Shown piece after piece: positions 18,186 to 26,145 of a stretch of 64,000 nt of DNA (positions within the stretch are counted from its first letter, which is position 1; the number at the start of each line of letters is the position of its first letter). The notes under the pieces were generated by a model. That model saw only the letters and a list, made by a program, of their open reading frames with translations, was not told the origin of the DNA and made no database searches. Location: positions 24,532-88,531 of the forward strand of contig NZ_QMFB01000032.1 of assembly GCF_003285015.1 (NCBI RefSeq). The letters are read 5' to 3'. This stretch comes from Paenibacillus contaminans (GTDB lineage Bacteria; Bacillota; Bacilli; Paenibacillales; NBRC-103111). The position numbers and the translations under genes were made by a program.

Positions 18186-18300
18186 TAAGGTTTTCTCCAC
18201 TAATTGCACGGTTCGTGCATAACCATTATGATATCAGTGTTTGCATTCGTAACCAGGTCATCAATCCCTAGGTTTAGACTTGAGGGCGTAGTAAAATGGC

Positions 18301-18328
18301 TGTAAGCGCTTAAATTAAAGCGTTTTCA
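18301..18328. promoter_or_regulatory. Two adjacent cre-like boxes without a target gene
   Basis: TGTAAGCGCTTAAA (18301-18314) and TTAAAGCGTTTTCA (18315-18328) each match 13 of 14 positions of the CcpA cre consensus and abut directly. The next gene is a GNAT acetyltransferase 400 bp away, across a dispersed repeat, so these may be remnants of a lost sugar operon. Confidence 0.4.
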
Positions 18329-18516
18329 GTCGTTTTCGGCTAGTTTCTTAAATTTTTGTTAACTTTTTTACGATTTTGTGTCGGTTATAGCAGGATTTCA
18401 TCGATTTTTGTCGTATTTCTTAAAGATAACCATAAATCGTTGGCGTAGATTCGTACTTGTCTTTCAACGCAGAAGGGGCGTCTTTGGAAGACGGCATTGT
18501 CGTTTTGTGCTTGGCT

Positions 18517-18570
18517 TATCAGAAAAGTATATCGTGGAAGCGGCTCTTCACACCTTGGTAAACGCCGGCG
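18517..18570. repeat. Dispersed intergenic repeat, copy 2 (partial)
   Basis: It holds the core AGTATATCGTGGAAGCGGCTC and a later TTGGTAAACGC, matching copies at 3432 and 22700. The downstream half has diverged. It is the last recognisable element before the acetyltransferase gene. Confidence 0.7.
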
Positions 18571-18724
18571 TCAAAGATGCTTGCAGGGCTGTATGTTCAT
18601 CGCAGTCTGTGGCCTGACGAGTTGTGAACGTTTATCCATTGTGTAAGTGCGAGTTCAGAAAGCCGGTCTTTTTGAACGGCATGTGTAAGACTTCTTTTTA
18701 GACCACAACGGGGAGAGACCTAAC

Positions 18725-19147
18725 ATGTTTGTTCGTTCCTTTCAATTGTCGGATTATGTTGCTGTAACCCGTGTGCTGCAAAGCGTGCTTTCGGAGGATT
18801 GTTACCGCGAGACGATACGGGCGATTGCCAGACAGCTGTCTTGGGATAGCGAGCTTGTGCTTGTCGCCGAGAACGAAGAAGGAATCGTCGGGGTCATAAT
18901 CGGAACGATCGACAACAACACCGGTTATTATTACCGGATCGCCGTGCATACCGATCACCAGCGCAAAGGAATCGGCAAGGCGATGATTCAAGCCCTGAAG
19001 CAGCGGTTCGGCCAGCGGAAAGTCAAGAAGATCTACATTACAATCGATGAGCACAACGAGCCGATTTTACCGGTATACGAATCGGCAGGGTACGTGCAAG
19101 CGGATTTCAACAAGCCGCTGAAGCAGCTTAGTATCGTAAACGGCTAA
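18725..19147 (+). CDS. GNAT-family N-acetyltransferase
   Basis: The 140-residue protein carries the acetyl-CoA binding motif RKGIGKAMIQA (about residues 80-90) preceded by the beta-4 strand YYYRIAVHTDHQ, and a C-terminal YESAGYVQ. It is a single-domain GNAT; the acceptor is unknown. GGGGAGAG precedes the ATG. It stands alone between a gene-free region and a terminator. Confidence 0.85.
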   Translation: MFVRSFQLSDYVAVTRVLQSVLSEDCYRETIRAIARQLSWDSELVLVAENEEGIVGVIIGTIDNNTGYYYRIAVHTDHQRKGIGKAMIQALKQRFGQRKVKKIYITIDEHNEPILPVYESAGYVQADFNKPLKQLSIVNG

Positions 19148-19232
19148 GAATGAAGCGGATAACCGGCCGGGCACGGTCCGGATAAGACGTCGCCGGCGTG
19201 CTTGAAAGCCGGAATGAATAGGGGAATCCCGG

Positions 19233-19267
19233 GCATATCTTGCAAATCCATTGCAGATATGCTTTTC
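19233..19267 (+). terminator. Rho-independent terminator after the acetyltransferase
   Basis: GCATATCTTGCAA pairs with TTGCAGATATGC with one bulged base, followed by TTTTCTT. Confidence 0.85.
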
Positions 19268-19305
19268 TTGTATGTAAAGAAGCTAAAGGGCACGGTGACA
19301 ACCCT

Positions 19306-19851
19306 ATGAACTATACGATCAAAAGCTTCAAGCACGACGGCCGCCTGCATCGGGTCTGGCTTCAAAATTGGCGCGTTCCTTCAGAACTGCTGCATCCCGG
19401 TCATGCTGCTGAAGCGATGCTTGTATTTGTAAACAGCCATACCCGAATTCGCGAAGCCGACGGCACGGAGTGGACGAGCAAGGTTCCAGGAGTGTCTTTT
19501 TTTATCCCCGGACAATGGTACAATATCGTTGCTTTGCTGGAGAACGGCGGCATTCGCTATTATTGCAACGTGGCGTCTCCGCCCTACGAAGCCGGACAAG
19601 TGGTGACGTATATCGATTATGACCTGGACGTTATCCATACGTGGAACGGGGAAACGCAACTCGTGGACGAGGACGAATATGAACGGCATAAAACGCTCTA
19701 TCATTATTCGCCGGCGGTCGAAGCGAAGGTGAAGGCCGGTTTATCGGAGCTGCTGGGACTTGTGGAACGGCGCGGGGCGCCTTTTAACGACGAGTGGGCG
19801 TATGCTTACTACGAAATGTGGAAACGAAGAGAAAGGACGGGGAAAGCCTAA
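19306..19851 (+). CDS. UPF0374/DUF402 nucleoside tri-/diphosphatase (YgaC-like)
   Basis: The 181-residue protein matches the DUF402 family as in Bacillus YgaC: IKSFKHDGRLHRVWLQNW at the start, VSFFIPGQWYNIVALLE, then YYCNVASPPYE, YIDYDLDVI and the tail PFNDEWAYAYYEMWKRR. Family members hydrolyse nucleoside tri- and diphosphates using Mg ions bound by the acidic YIDYDLD and DEDEYERH clusters. The start at 19306 is chosen because the family begins with this segment; its ribosome site is weak. Its stop overlaps the start of rnhA by one base, so the two are coupled. Confidence 0.85.
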   Translation: MNYTIKSFKHDGRLHRVWLQNWRVPSELLHPGHAAEAMLVFVNSHTRIREADGTEWTSKVPGVSFFIPGQWYNIVALLENGGIRYYCNVASPPYEAGQVVTYIDYDLDVIHTWNGETQLVDEDEYERHKTLYHYSPAVEAKVKAGLSELLGLVERRGAPFNDEWAYAYYEMWKRRERTGKA

Positions 19852-20288
19852 TGAAGGAAGTTACGATCTACACGGACGGCGCTTGCTCGGGAAATCCGGG
19901 TCCGGGCGGCTGGGGAGCGATATTGTTTTACGGCGAGCACCGCAAAGAGATGTCGGGCGGAGAGAAGCTAACGACAAACAACCGGATGGAGCTTCAAGCG
20001 GTCATCGAAGCGCTGCATTCGCTCAAGGAAACGTGCCAAGTGAAGCTGTACAGCGACTCGGCGTATGTCGTCAATTGCTTCAAGCAAGGCTGGATGCGCA
20101 ATTGGCTGCGTAACGGCTGGAAAAACAGCAAAGGCCAGCCCGTCGAAAACCAGGAGCTGTGGAAGCAGCTCAACGAGCTGATGGAAAAGCATCGCGTGGA
20201 ATATATTAAAGTAAAGGGCCACAGCGATAATGAATTCAACAACCGCTGCGACGAACTGGCCCGTGCGGCGATCAAAAGGAACGGCTGA
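19851..20288 (+). CDS. rnhA: Ribonuclease HI
   Basis: The 145-residue enzyme cleaves RNA in RNA-DNA hybrids. The catalytic carboxylates are visible: D9 (IYTDGACSGNPGPGGW), E47 (NNRMELQAV), D69 (LYSDSAYV) and D134 (NNRCDELA), with H124 in VKGHSDNEF. The basic handle region (WMRNWLRNGWKNSKGQP) of type 1 enzymes is present. It starts at an ATG overlapping the stop of the preceding gene (TAATG), with GGACGGGGAAAG upstream. Confidence 0.95.
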   Translation: MKEVTIYTDGACSGNPGPGGWGAILFYGEHRKEMSGGEKLTTNNRMELQAVIEALHSLKETCQVKLYSDSAYVVNCFKQGWMRNWLRNGWKNSKGQPVENQELWKQLNELMEKHRVEYIKVKGHSDNEFNNRCDELARAAIKRNG

Positions 20289-20335
20289 CCGCAGCGCCAT
20301 TGTTAAGCATGGAATAGCCAGGGAGGCGGGTGAAA

Positions 20336-21493
20336 ATGACGGAGATGTCCGAAAGGGACGACAAGCTGGCGTGGCAGCGTCTGAAGGAAGACATCCTGGC
20401 TGCCGCGTCCGCTCTAGGCATAGATAAGGTGGGATTTGCTTCGGCGGATCCCTTTTTGGAGCTTAAAGAAATTTTGCTGCGGCATCGGGAGAAAGGCTTC
20501 GAATCCGGGTTCGAGGAGCCGGACATCGATAAGCGCGTATACCCGGAGCTCAGCTTCGAGGAGCCGCGCTCGATCATTTCGATCGCGATCGCTTACCCGT
20601 CCAAGCTGCAGGATCCGCCGCGCTCCGAGCCGGGGGCATACCGCGGCATCATTTCCCGCTCGTCATGGGGGGAGGACTACCATCATGTGCTTCGTAACCG
20701 GCTGGCGCGGCTTGAGGCGTTTATTCGAGAACGCGTGCCGTCCGCGAGAATGGAGAGCATGGTGGATACGGGGGTGCTTGTGGACAGGGCGGTGGCGGAA
20801 CGCGCCGGCATCGGCTGGAGCGGCAAAAATTGCTCCGTCATAACGCCGGAGTGGGGCTCCTGGGTGTACCTCGGCGAGATGATTACGAACATCCCGTTAC
20901 CGCCGGACAAGCCGGTAACGGATTCGTGCGGAGATTGTACGCGCTGCATCGACGCATGTCCTACGGGGGCGCTGGTCGGTCCGGGGCAGTTGAACGCCGG
21001 CCTGTGCATTTCGTTCATCACGCAGACCAAAGGCGTCGTATCCGACGAGATGAAGGAGAAAATCGGCAACCGTCTATACGGCTGCGATACTTGTCAAATC
21101 GTCTGTCCGGTCAACAAAGGCAAAAACTGGACCCACCAGCCGGAGCTGCAGCCTGACCCCGAGCTCGTTAAGCCGCTCCTCATCCCGCTGTTGACTCTCG
21201 GCAACAAGGAATTCAAGGAACGTTACGGACGCAGCGCATCATCGTGGAGGGGCAAGAAGCCGATTCAGCGAAATGCGATTATTGCGCTCGGCAACTTCAA
21301 AGACCGTTCCGCTTTGCCGATATTAATAAATATAGCCAAGAGCGATACGCGTCCCGAGATTCGGGCTACGGCAGCCTGGTCGCTAGGCAAAATCGGGGGA
21401 GCGGAGGCGGAGGAAGCTCTCCGCGAAGCGCTCGGTACGGAGAAAGAGCCGATCGTTCTCGAAGCGTTGGAGAGGGCGTTAGGTTCGCGATAA
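20336..21493 (+). CDS. queG: Epoxyqueuosine reductase
   Basis: The 385-residue enzyme performs the last step of queuosine synthesis in tRNA, reducing epoxyqueuosine with cobalamin and two 4Fe-4S clusters. Cluster motifs are CGDCTRCIDACPTGAL and CDTCQIVCP. The N-terminal part carries the DUF1730-type cobalamin region (MVDTGVLVDRAVAERAGIGW), and the C-terminus has HEAT-like repeats (AIIALGNFKD; RATAAWSLGKIG). The ATG at 20336 fits GGGAGG nine bases upstream better than the GTG at 20330. Confidence 0.95.
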   Translation: MTEMSERDDKLAWQRLKEDILAAASALGIDKVGFASADPFLELKEILLRHREKGFESGFEEPDIDKRVYPELSFEEPRSIISIAIAYPSKLQDPPRSEPGAYRGIISRSSWGEDYHHVLRNRLARLEAFIRERVPSARMESMVDTGVLVDRAVAERAGIGWSGKNCSVITPEWGSWVYLGEMITNIPLPPDKPVTDSCGDCTRCIDACPTGALVGPGQLNAGLCISFITQTKGVVSDEMKEKIGNRLYGCDTCQIVCPVNKGKNWTHQPELQPDPELVKPLLIPLLTLGNKEFKERYGRSASSWRGKKPIQRNAIIALGNFKDRSALPILINIAKSDTRPEIRATAAWSLGKIGGAEAEEALREALGTEKEPIVLEALERALGSR

Positions 21494-21566
21494 GCGGATC
21501 CGCTGGGGCTGGAAGGCACCTAGACGAAGAACAGGTAGAATAGCAAATCCAGCAAGGAGTGTAGCT

Positions 21567-22598
21567 GTGCGTTACGTATCGCTTGATTCCGTCGAAACCG
21601 GACAATATTTGGGGAGAACGATTTTTTCCAGCAACGGCGCGGTGCTGCTGGCGGAAGGCGTTCAGCTGACCGTTTATATGATCACCACGATGCGCAGAAT
21701 CGGCGTAACGATGGTTTATATTAAAGATCCTCTATTCGAGGATGTCGACGTCGAGGATGTCGTATCGGAAGAAAACAAACGCGCCGTCATGCAAAAAATA
21801 GGCGAAACGATTCAAACGATCCGCTCGGGGAAAGACTTCCAAACGAGGGGCATCAGCATCAGCGTCGATAAGCTGCTTGAAGACGTGATGCAAAATAAGG
21901 AAGTGCTCGTCCAGCTGTCGGATATCCGGTCGAAGGACAATGAAATGTATATTCACGGCCTTAACGTTTGCACGATCTCCACGCTGATCGGCATAAACAT
22001 GGGCTTGAACCAGACGCAGCTGAAGGAGCTGGCGATCGGCGCGCTGCTTCACGATATCGGCAAAACCGAAATGATCACGGACGACGCGTCGAAGGATCCC
22101 AAGCTTCACCATACGTGGCGGGGATTCGAGCTGCTGAAAAACAAACGGGAGCTAAGTCTGCTCGTCGCCCATATTGCGTTCCAGCATCATGAGCGGCCGG
22201 ACGGTCAAGGCATACCGCGCAAGCTGGATAAAGACCAGATCCATTTGTACGCCAAGATCGTCGCTTGCGCGAACTGCTATGACAATTTGCTGTACGATCC
22301 GGGGACAGGCAAACGTCTACTGCCGCATGAAGCTTGCGAACGGATGATGGCGCTTTCGAATACGGAGCTCGATCACGACGTCCTAGTTCACTTTATGCGG
22401 ATCGTATCGGTTTATCCGACAGGCACGTCGGTTCGGCTGTCCACGCGGGAGACAGGCGTCGTAGTGGGGCAGCACCGCGGACTTCCCGGTCGGCCGGTCG
22501 TCCGCGTCGTCACGAAGGAAGACGACAGCAATCTGGAGATCAAGGAAATCGACCTTGCCAAGCATACGACCGTGTTCATCGAAGGCGTGCTGACGTAA
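21567..22598 (+). CDS. HD-GYP-type phosphohydrolase with altered GYP motif
   Basis: The 343-residue protein has an N-terminal segment of the kind seen before HD-GYP domains, an HD motif with metal-binding H162-D163 (LLHDIGK) and HHERPDGQGIP near residue 206. The canonical motif is HHE...DGxGYP, so the tyrosine is isoleucine here while the glycine and proline remain. HD-GYP enzymes degrade cyclic di-GMP; whether this one does is uncertain because of the changed motif. It starts at GTG with AAGGAG about seven bases upstream. It stands alone; a dispersed repeat follows. Confidence 0.85.
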   Translation: MRYVSLDSVETGQYLGRTIFSSNGAVLLAEGVQLTVYMITTMRRIGVTMVYIKDPLFEDVDVEDVVSEENKRAVMQKIGETIQTIRSGKDFQTRGISISVDKLLEDVMQNKEVLVQLSDIRSKDNEMYIHGLNVCTISTLIGINMGLNQTQLKELAIGALLHDIGKTEMITDDASKDPKLHHTWRGFELLKNKRELSLLVAHIAFQHHERPDGQGIPRKLDKDQIHLYAKIVACANCYDNLLYDPGTGKRLLPHEACERMMALSNTELDHDVLVHFMRIVSVYPTGTSVRLSTRETGVVVGQHRGLPGRPVVRVVTKEDDSNLEIKEIDLAKHTTVFIEGVLT

Positions 22599-22620
22599 AC
22601 GGCCGTTTTTTAAATATAAA

Positions 22621-22856
22621 CCCGCGCGTCCCAGCTTATTCTTACGATGTCACTTTCTTCGAAAGCGTTTAGGATCGATCGCGAAGCCGTTTATCCTTGG
22701 TTTTTCAGAAAGTATATCGTGGAAACAGCTCTCAACCTCGGTAAACGCGCCAGTCCTTAGCTTATGCTTACGAAGTCGCTTTCTTCGAAAGCGTTTAGGA
22801 CGGCGAAGCCGATTATCCTTGGGATATCCGAAAAATATCGCGGATAATCGGCTTCG
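22621..22856. repeat. Dispersed intergenic repeat, copy 3 (partly duplicated)
   Basis: The block CTTTCTTCGAAAGCGTTTAGGA followed by CGAAGCCG(T/A)TTATCCTTGG occurs twice (about 22650-22700 and 22779-22823), with TTTTTCAGAAAGTATATCG-TGGAAACAGCTCT between them. The 3' end forms a perfect 15-bp hairpin, CGAAGCCGATTATCC (22804-22818) with GGATAATCGGCTTCG (22842-22856). This copy overlaps the end of the next minus-strand gene. Confidence 0.8.
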
Positions 22857-23457
22857 CTCCGCCGACCAGAAACTCGATGGCCATAACCATAAGAATGAGC
22901 CCCATCAGCCGCAAAAGCACGTTGTTGCCGGTTTCGCCAAGTACTCTGAACAGCTTGGAGGAATGCCGCAGCACGATAAAAGTAATGAGGCAAACGAGCA
23001 GCACAGCCAAGATCAGAATGCTTTTGTTCAGCAGCGATTCGGCTTCCTGCATCAGCACGATGGCGTTCGTGATGGCTCCCGGACCGCAAATAAGCGGAAT
23101 GGCGAGAGGAGTGACGGATATATCGCTGGCATATTTTTTGATTTCTTTTTCGGCGATTTTCGTTTTGACGAGTCTCGCTTGCAGCATATCTTGTCCCATC
23201 AGGAAAAACATGACGCCCCCGACGATCTTGAGGCTGTTTACCGTAATGCCGAAAAATTTAAAAATAAGCTGACCGGCAAATGCGAATAAAATCAGCGTGA
23301 AAAAGGAGACGGCAACGGCTTTACGGGCCGTCTGATGGCGGATATCCGGCTCCATGTCGGCGGTCATGGTCATGAAGATCGGCATGACGTTGAGCGGGCT
23401 GAGCAAGGTGAAGAACGATGTGAAACAGAGAAGCGCGAAGGCGATGCTGTCGTTCAT
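22813..23457 (-). CDS. MarC-family integral membrane protein
   Basis: The 214-residue protein has about six predicted membrane helices and the family segments FTLLSPLNVMPIF and SVTPLAIPLICGPGAITN. The role of the MarC family is unsettled; it is not a proven drug pump. The ATG at 23457 has AGGAGGAAC upstream; the open frame extends 55 codons further but without membrane segments. The last codons (RDIFRISQG and stop) lie inside the dispersed-repeat hairpin, so the C-terminus appears to be supplied by the repeat. Confidence 0.9.
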   Translation of the reverse strand: MNDSIAFALLCFTSFFTLLSPLNVMPIFMTMTADMEPDIRHQTARKAVAVSFFTLILFAFAGQLIFKFFGITVNSLKIVGGVMFFLMGQDMLQARLVKTKIAEKEIKKYASDISVTPLAIPLICGPGAITNAIVLMQEAESLLNKSILILAVLLVCLITFIVLRHSSKLFRVLGETGNNVLLRLMGLILMVMAIEFLVGGAKPIIRDIFRISQG

Positions 23458-23693
23458 GGCTGTTCCTCCTCCCGTGTGCGTTTTCTTGAAATCTTTAGGA
23501 AACATTTTACCTATAGTATGTACGGCAGTCCGGAACTTACTTACGCATGAGCGTGTTTGAAAATTCCCAGCACGAAACGCAGCAAAAAGGGGCTTCCAGA
23601 TTTGTATGGGAAGTTGGGACATGATAATATAAACGGTATACGGGTCGGCATCCCGATTCTAAGATGAACATTGTTGCAGAGGGTGGACGGTAA

Positions 23694-23906
23694 ATGGCGT
23701 GGAACATTATTATTCCGATCGTCACGCTGATCGTTGGCGCGGCGGGCGGATTTTTTGCAGGCGTGTTTTACTTGCGCAAGCAGTTGGAGCGTATGCAGAA
23801 CGATCCGCAAATGATCCAGAAGATGGCGAAGCAAATGGGCTACAACATGAACAAGCAGCAATTGGGTAAAGCCCAGCAAATGATGAAGAAACAGAAATTC
23901 AAGTAA
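23694..23906 (+). CDS. YneF-family small membrane protein (UPF0154)
   Basis: The 70-residue protein has one N-terminal membrane helix (IIIPIVTLIVGAAGGFFAGVF), then a basic cytoplasmic tail with DPQMIQKMAKQMGYNMN. This matches the UPF0154/YneF family of Firmicutes, whose function is unknown. A terminator follows 16 bp after the stop codon. Confidence 0.9.
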   Translation: MAWNIIIPIVTLIVGAAGGFFAGVFYLRKQLERMQNDPQMIQKMAKQMGYNMNKQQLGKAQQMMKKQKFK

Positions 23907-23921
23907 TCGAAGCAATTCGGC

Positions 23922-23967
23922 AAAAGCGGAAGACGAAGCGAAGCAGCTTCTTGTAATCCGCTTTTCC
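23922..23967 (+). terminator. Rho-independent terminator after the yneF-like gene
   Basis: AAAAGCGGA pairs perfectly with TCCGCTTTT, with an inner GAAGC/GCTTC pairing. Confidence 0.75.
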
Positions 23968-24054
23968 ATGTTCAGTAGAACTTACCGGTACTATCTAATG
24001 GCGTAGCCTCTTGCATGTGTAACGGCGAACGTCGACTCGAGGTGAAGAGATAAG

Positions 24055-24678
24055 GTGGCGGGCAACAAGGAGAAGGTTTTGGTCGCCGCGGCAGAGCTTT
24101 TTCATCTGAACGGGTTTCAGGCGACGGGACTGGAAGAAATTTTAAGTCAAAGCGGCGTATGCAAAAGCAATTTTTATTATCATTTTAAAAGCAAAGACGA
24201 TCTTGGGCTTCAGGTAATCGAACGCCAAATGGAGGACCTGATCGAAACGCTGATCGTTCCGACGCTTGATGCCGCTAAGCAGGATGTGTATGAACGGTTG
24301 AAGCTGTTCTTCACGCGTATGATCGATTATTGCGGGAAATACGATTTTCGGCGCGGCTGCTTGTTCGGCAATTTGGCGCTGGAGCTGGGCGAGCGGCATG
24401 AGAGCATGCGGGCCAAGGTGAGCGATTTTTTCTTATATACGGAAAAACGGATTGCGGCCGTTCTTGCCGAGGCGGTCAAATCGGAGCAATTGTCGCTTAA
24501 CGGACTGGAGCCGGAGGAAGCGGCGACCTCCATCGTTTCGCTGCTGCAGGGCAGCATTTTGCTGGCGAAAGGGCATCATAACAGCGACGCGATGCATCAC
24601 AGCTTGAAGATGATGCTTCATTTTCTAGGCGATAACGGCCGGCGGTCGGATTTTTCGATTGCGGGATCGGCGCGGTAA
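24055..24678 (+). CDS. TetR-family transcriptional regulator
   Basis: The 207-residue protein has an N-terminal TetR helix-turn-helix (VLVAAAELFHLNGFQATGLE then SNFYYHFKSKDDLGLQV) and a C-terminal ligand domain with RRGCLFGNLALELG, as in the AcuR/YxaF-like branch. It starts at GTG; GAGGTGAAGAG lies about ten bases upstream. The gene has no obvious partner; its neighbours are the yneF-like gene and folE, each transcribed separately. Confidence 0.9.
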   Translation: MAGNKEKVLVAAAELFHLNGFQATGLEEILSQSGVCKSNFYYHFKSKDDLGLQVIERQMEDLIETLIVPTLDAAKQDVYERLKLFFTRMIDYCGKYDFRRGCLFGNLALELGERHESMRAKVSDFFLYTEKRIAAVLAEAVKSEQLSLNGLEPEEAATSIVSLLQGSILLAKGHHNSDAMHHSLKMMLHFLGDNGRRSDFSIAGSAR

Positions 24679-24813
24679 AGAAATTTTATCGTAAGACTTG
24701 AGAAGTCGCCGACCGTTACCATACTCATGTAGTGAGCGAGTAGGTGGGGGATGAATCGGTGATTTCGTTTTTTTGTTTGCTGACAAAAACAGGAACACAT
24801 ATTCCCCTTTTTG

Positions 24814-25007
24814 TGGTATAATCTGCTTACGACGGTTGAACGCATTGATTGGGGCTTAACGGCTTAAAGCAAGAGAGAAAAACAGGGAAAGCCCAATAAC
24901 GATAGCGTTAGGTCCTGGGAAAGCTCCGCTTCTGTTAAGGGCGGGAGCATGTCACATAATAGAAGAAGCATTTGCTTCGTGGCCAATGAGGATTGGAGGA
25001 TGGAAAC
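24814..25007 (+). promoter_or_regulatory. folE extended -10 promoter and potentially structured leader
   Basis: TG-G-TATAAT (24814-24822) is an extended -10 element without a clear -35. The roughly 180-nt leader can form three successive hairpins: ATTGGGGCTT (24848-24857) with AAGCCCAAT (24889-24897), AACG-ATAG-CGTT (24898-24909), and GCTCCGC (24923-24929) with GCGGGAGC (24941-24948). It does not match the tetrahydrofolate riboswitch consensus that I can recall. Confidence 0.45.
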
Positions 25008-25598
25008 ATGCCTGCTAAAGAGTATCGTAACGAGAGGGTTATTGCGAACCGCGAGAAGGTTGAGGAGCACGTTCGGGAAATTCTCCGTTTAATCGGCGAA
25101 GACGTTGATCGTGAAGGGCTGCTCGAAACGCCAGCCCGCGTAACGCGCATGTACGAGGAGATTTTCAGCGGCTACGATGCCGACCCCCGCGAGGTGCTTG
25201 GGGTAACGTTCGACGAGAAGCACGAAGAACTTGTCATTGTGAAGGATATCGTTTATTACAGCCAGTGCGAGCATCATATGGCGCCATTTTTCGGGAAGGT
25301 GCACATCGGCTATATTCCAAGCGGCAAGATTGCCGGATTAAGCAAATTTGCGCGGCTGGTCGACGCCGTAACGCGCAAGCTTCAAGTGCAGGAGCGCATC
25401 ACGTCGGAAATCGCCGATATTATGGAAGATGTTCTGAAGCCGCACGGCATCATGGTAGTCGTGGAGGGCGAGCATATGTGCATGTGCTCCCGCGGCGTCA
25501 AGAAGTCGGGCAGCAAGACGGTAACCTCGGCGGTACGCGGTATTTTCCGCACGGATGCCGCTTCGCGTTCGGAGTTTTTGTCGCTGGTTAAAGAATAA
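25008..25598 (+). CDS. folE: GTP cyclohydrolase I
   Basis: The 196-residue enzyme converts GTP to 7,8-dihydroneopterin triphosphate, the first step of folate synthesis. Zinc ligands are visible in SQCEHHMAPF and MCMCSRGV, and the family signatures YIPSGKIAGLSKFARL and GSKTVTSAVRGIF are intact. GGAGG lies eight bases before the ATG at 25008. It is a single-gene unit between its own promoter and a terminator. Confidence 0.96.
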   Translation: MPAKEYRNERVIANREKVEEHVREILRLIGEDVDREGLLETPARVTRMYEEIFSGYDADPREVLGVTFDEKHEELVIVKDIVYYSQCEHHMAPFFGKVHIGYIPSGKIAGLSKFARLVDAVTRKLQVQERITSEIADIMEDVLKPHGIMVVVEGEHMCMCSRGVKKSGSKTVTSAVRGIFRTDAASRSEFLSLVKE

Positions 25599-25611
25599 GA
25601 CGTAAATAGGG

Positions 25612-25651
25612 GGCCGTTCCTGGAATCGATTCCGGGAGCGGTTCTTTTTTT
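25612..25651 (+). terminator. Rho-independent terminator after folE
   Basis: GGCCGTTCCTGGAATCG-type near-palindrome (25612-25642) folds into a long stem, followed by a run of T residues to 25651. Confidence 0.9.
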
Positions 25652-25699
25652 GCAAATTTTGATGGAACGGATTACCGCAAAAATGCGTTATCGAGCTGC

Positions 25700-26145
25700 T
25701 ATTGGGGCCCGCTTGGAGGAAGGGATGGAGGTTCGCCGTACGCTGCAGCCCGAAATAGCCCGCTTGGAGGAAAGGATGGAGGTTCGCCAAGCACCGCAGT
25801 CCGAAATAGCCCGCTTGGAGTAAGGGATGGAGGTTCCCCGTACGCTGCAGTCCGAAATAGCCCGTTTGGGGCAAGGGATCGAGGTTCTTCGAACGCTGCA
25901 GTCCGAATTTGCCTGCTTGGAGCAAGAGATGGAGGTTCGCCGTACGCTGCAGTCTGAAATGGCCTGCTTGGAGCAAGGGATCGAGGTTCCCCGAACGCTG
26001 TAATCCAAATTTGCCTGCTTGGAGTAAGGGATGGAGGTTCGCCGTACACTGCAGTCCGAATTAGCCAGCTTGGAGCAATGGATGGAGGTTCCATGAACAC
26101 TGCAGTCCGAATTTGCCGGCTTGGAGGATGGATTTACCGGTGTGA
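25700..26145 (+). repeat. 51-bp tandem repeat array, copy 2
   Basis: CTTGGAG (or a near match) recurs at 25712, 25763, 25814, 25865, 25916, 25967, 26018, 26069 and 26120, exactly every 51 bp. In one plus-strand frame each unit reads like LQSEFACLEQGMEVRRT. An ATG at 25662 is in frame (MERITAKMRYRAAIGAR is also 17 residues), but stops at several units (first TAA at 25819-25821) and the lack of a ribosome site argue against a functional gene. The array starts about 50 bp after the folE terminator, on the same strand. Confidence 0.9.

Noticed and set aside
18378..18617. 79-codon open frame before the GNAT gene
   Set aside because: It crosses the dispersed repeat, is Arg/Phe/Val-rich in a way expected of noncoding sequence, and has no ribosome site.
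24822..25007. Tetrahydrofolate riboswitch before folE
   Set aside because: The conserved core of that riboswitch is not visible; only generic hairpins are seen.
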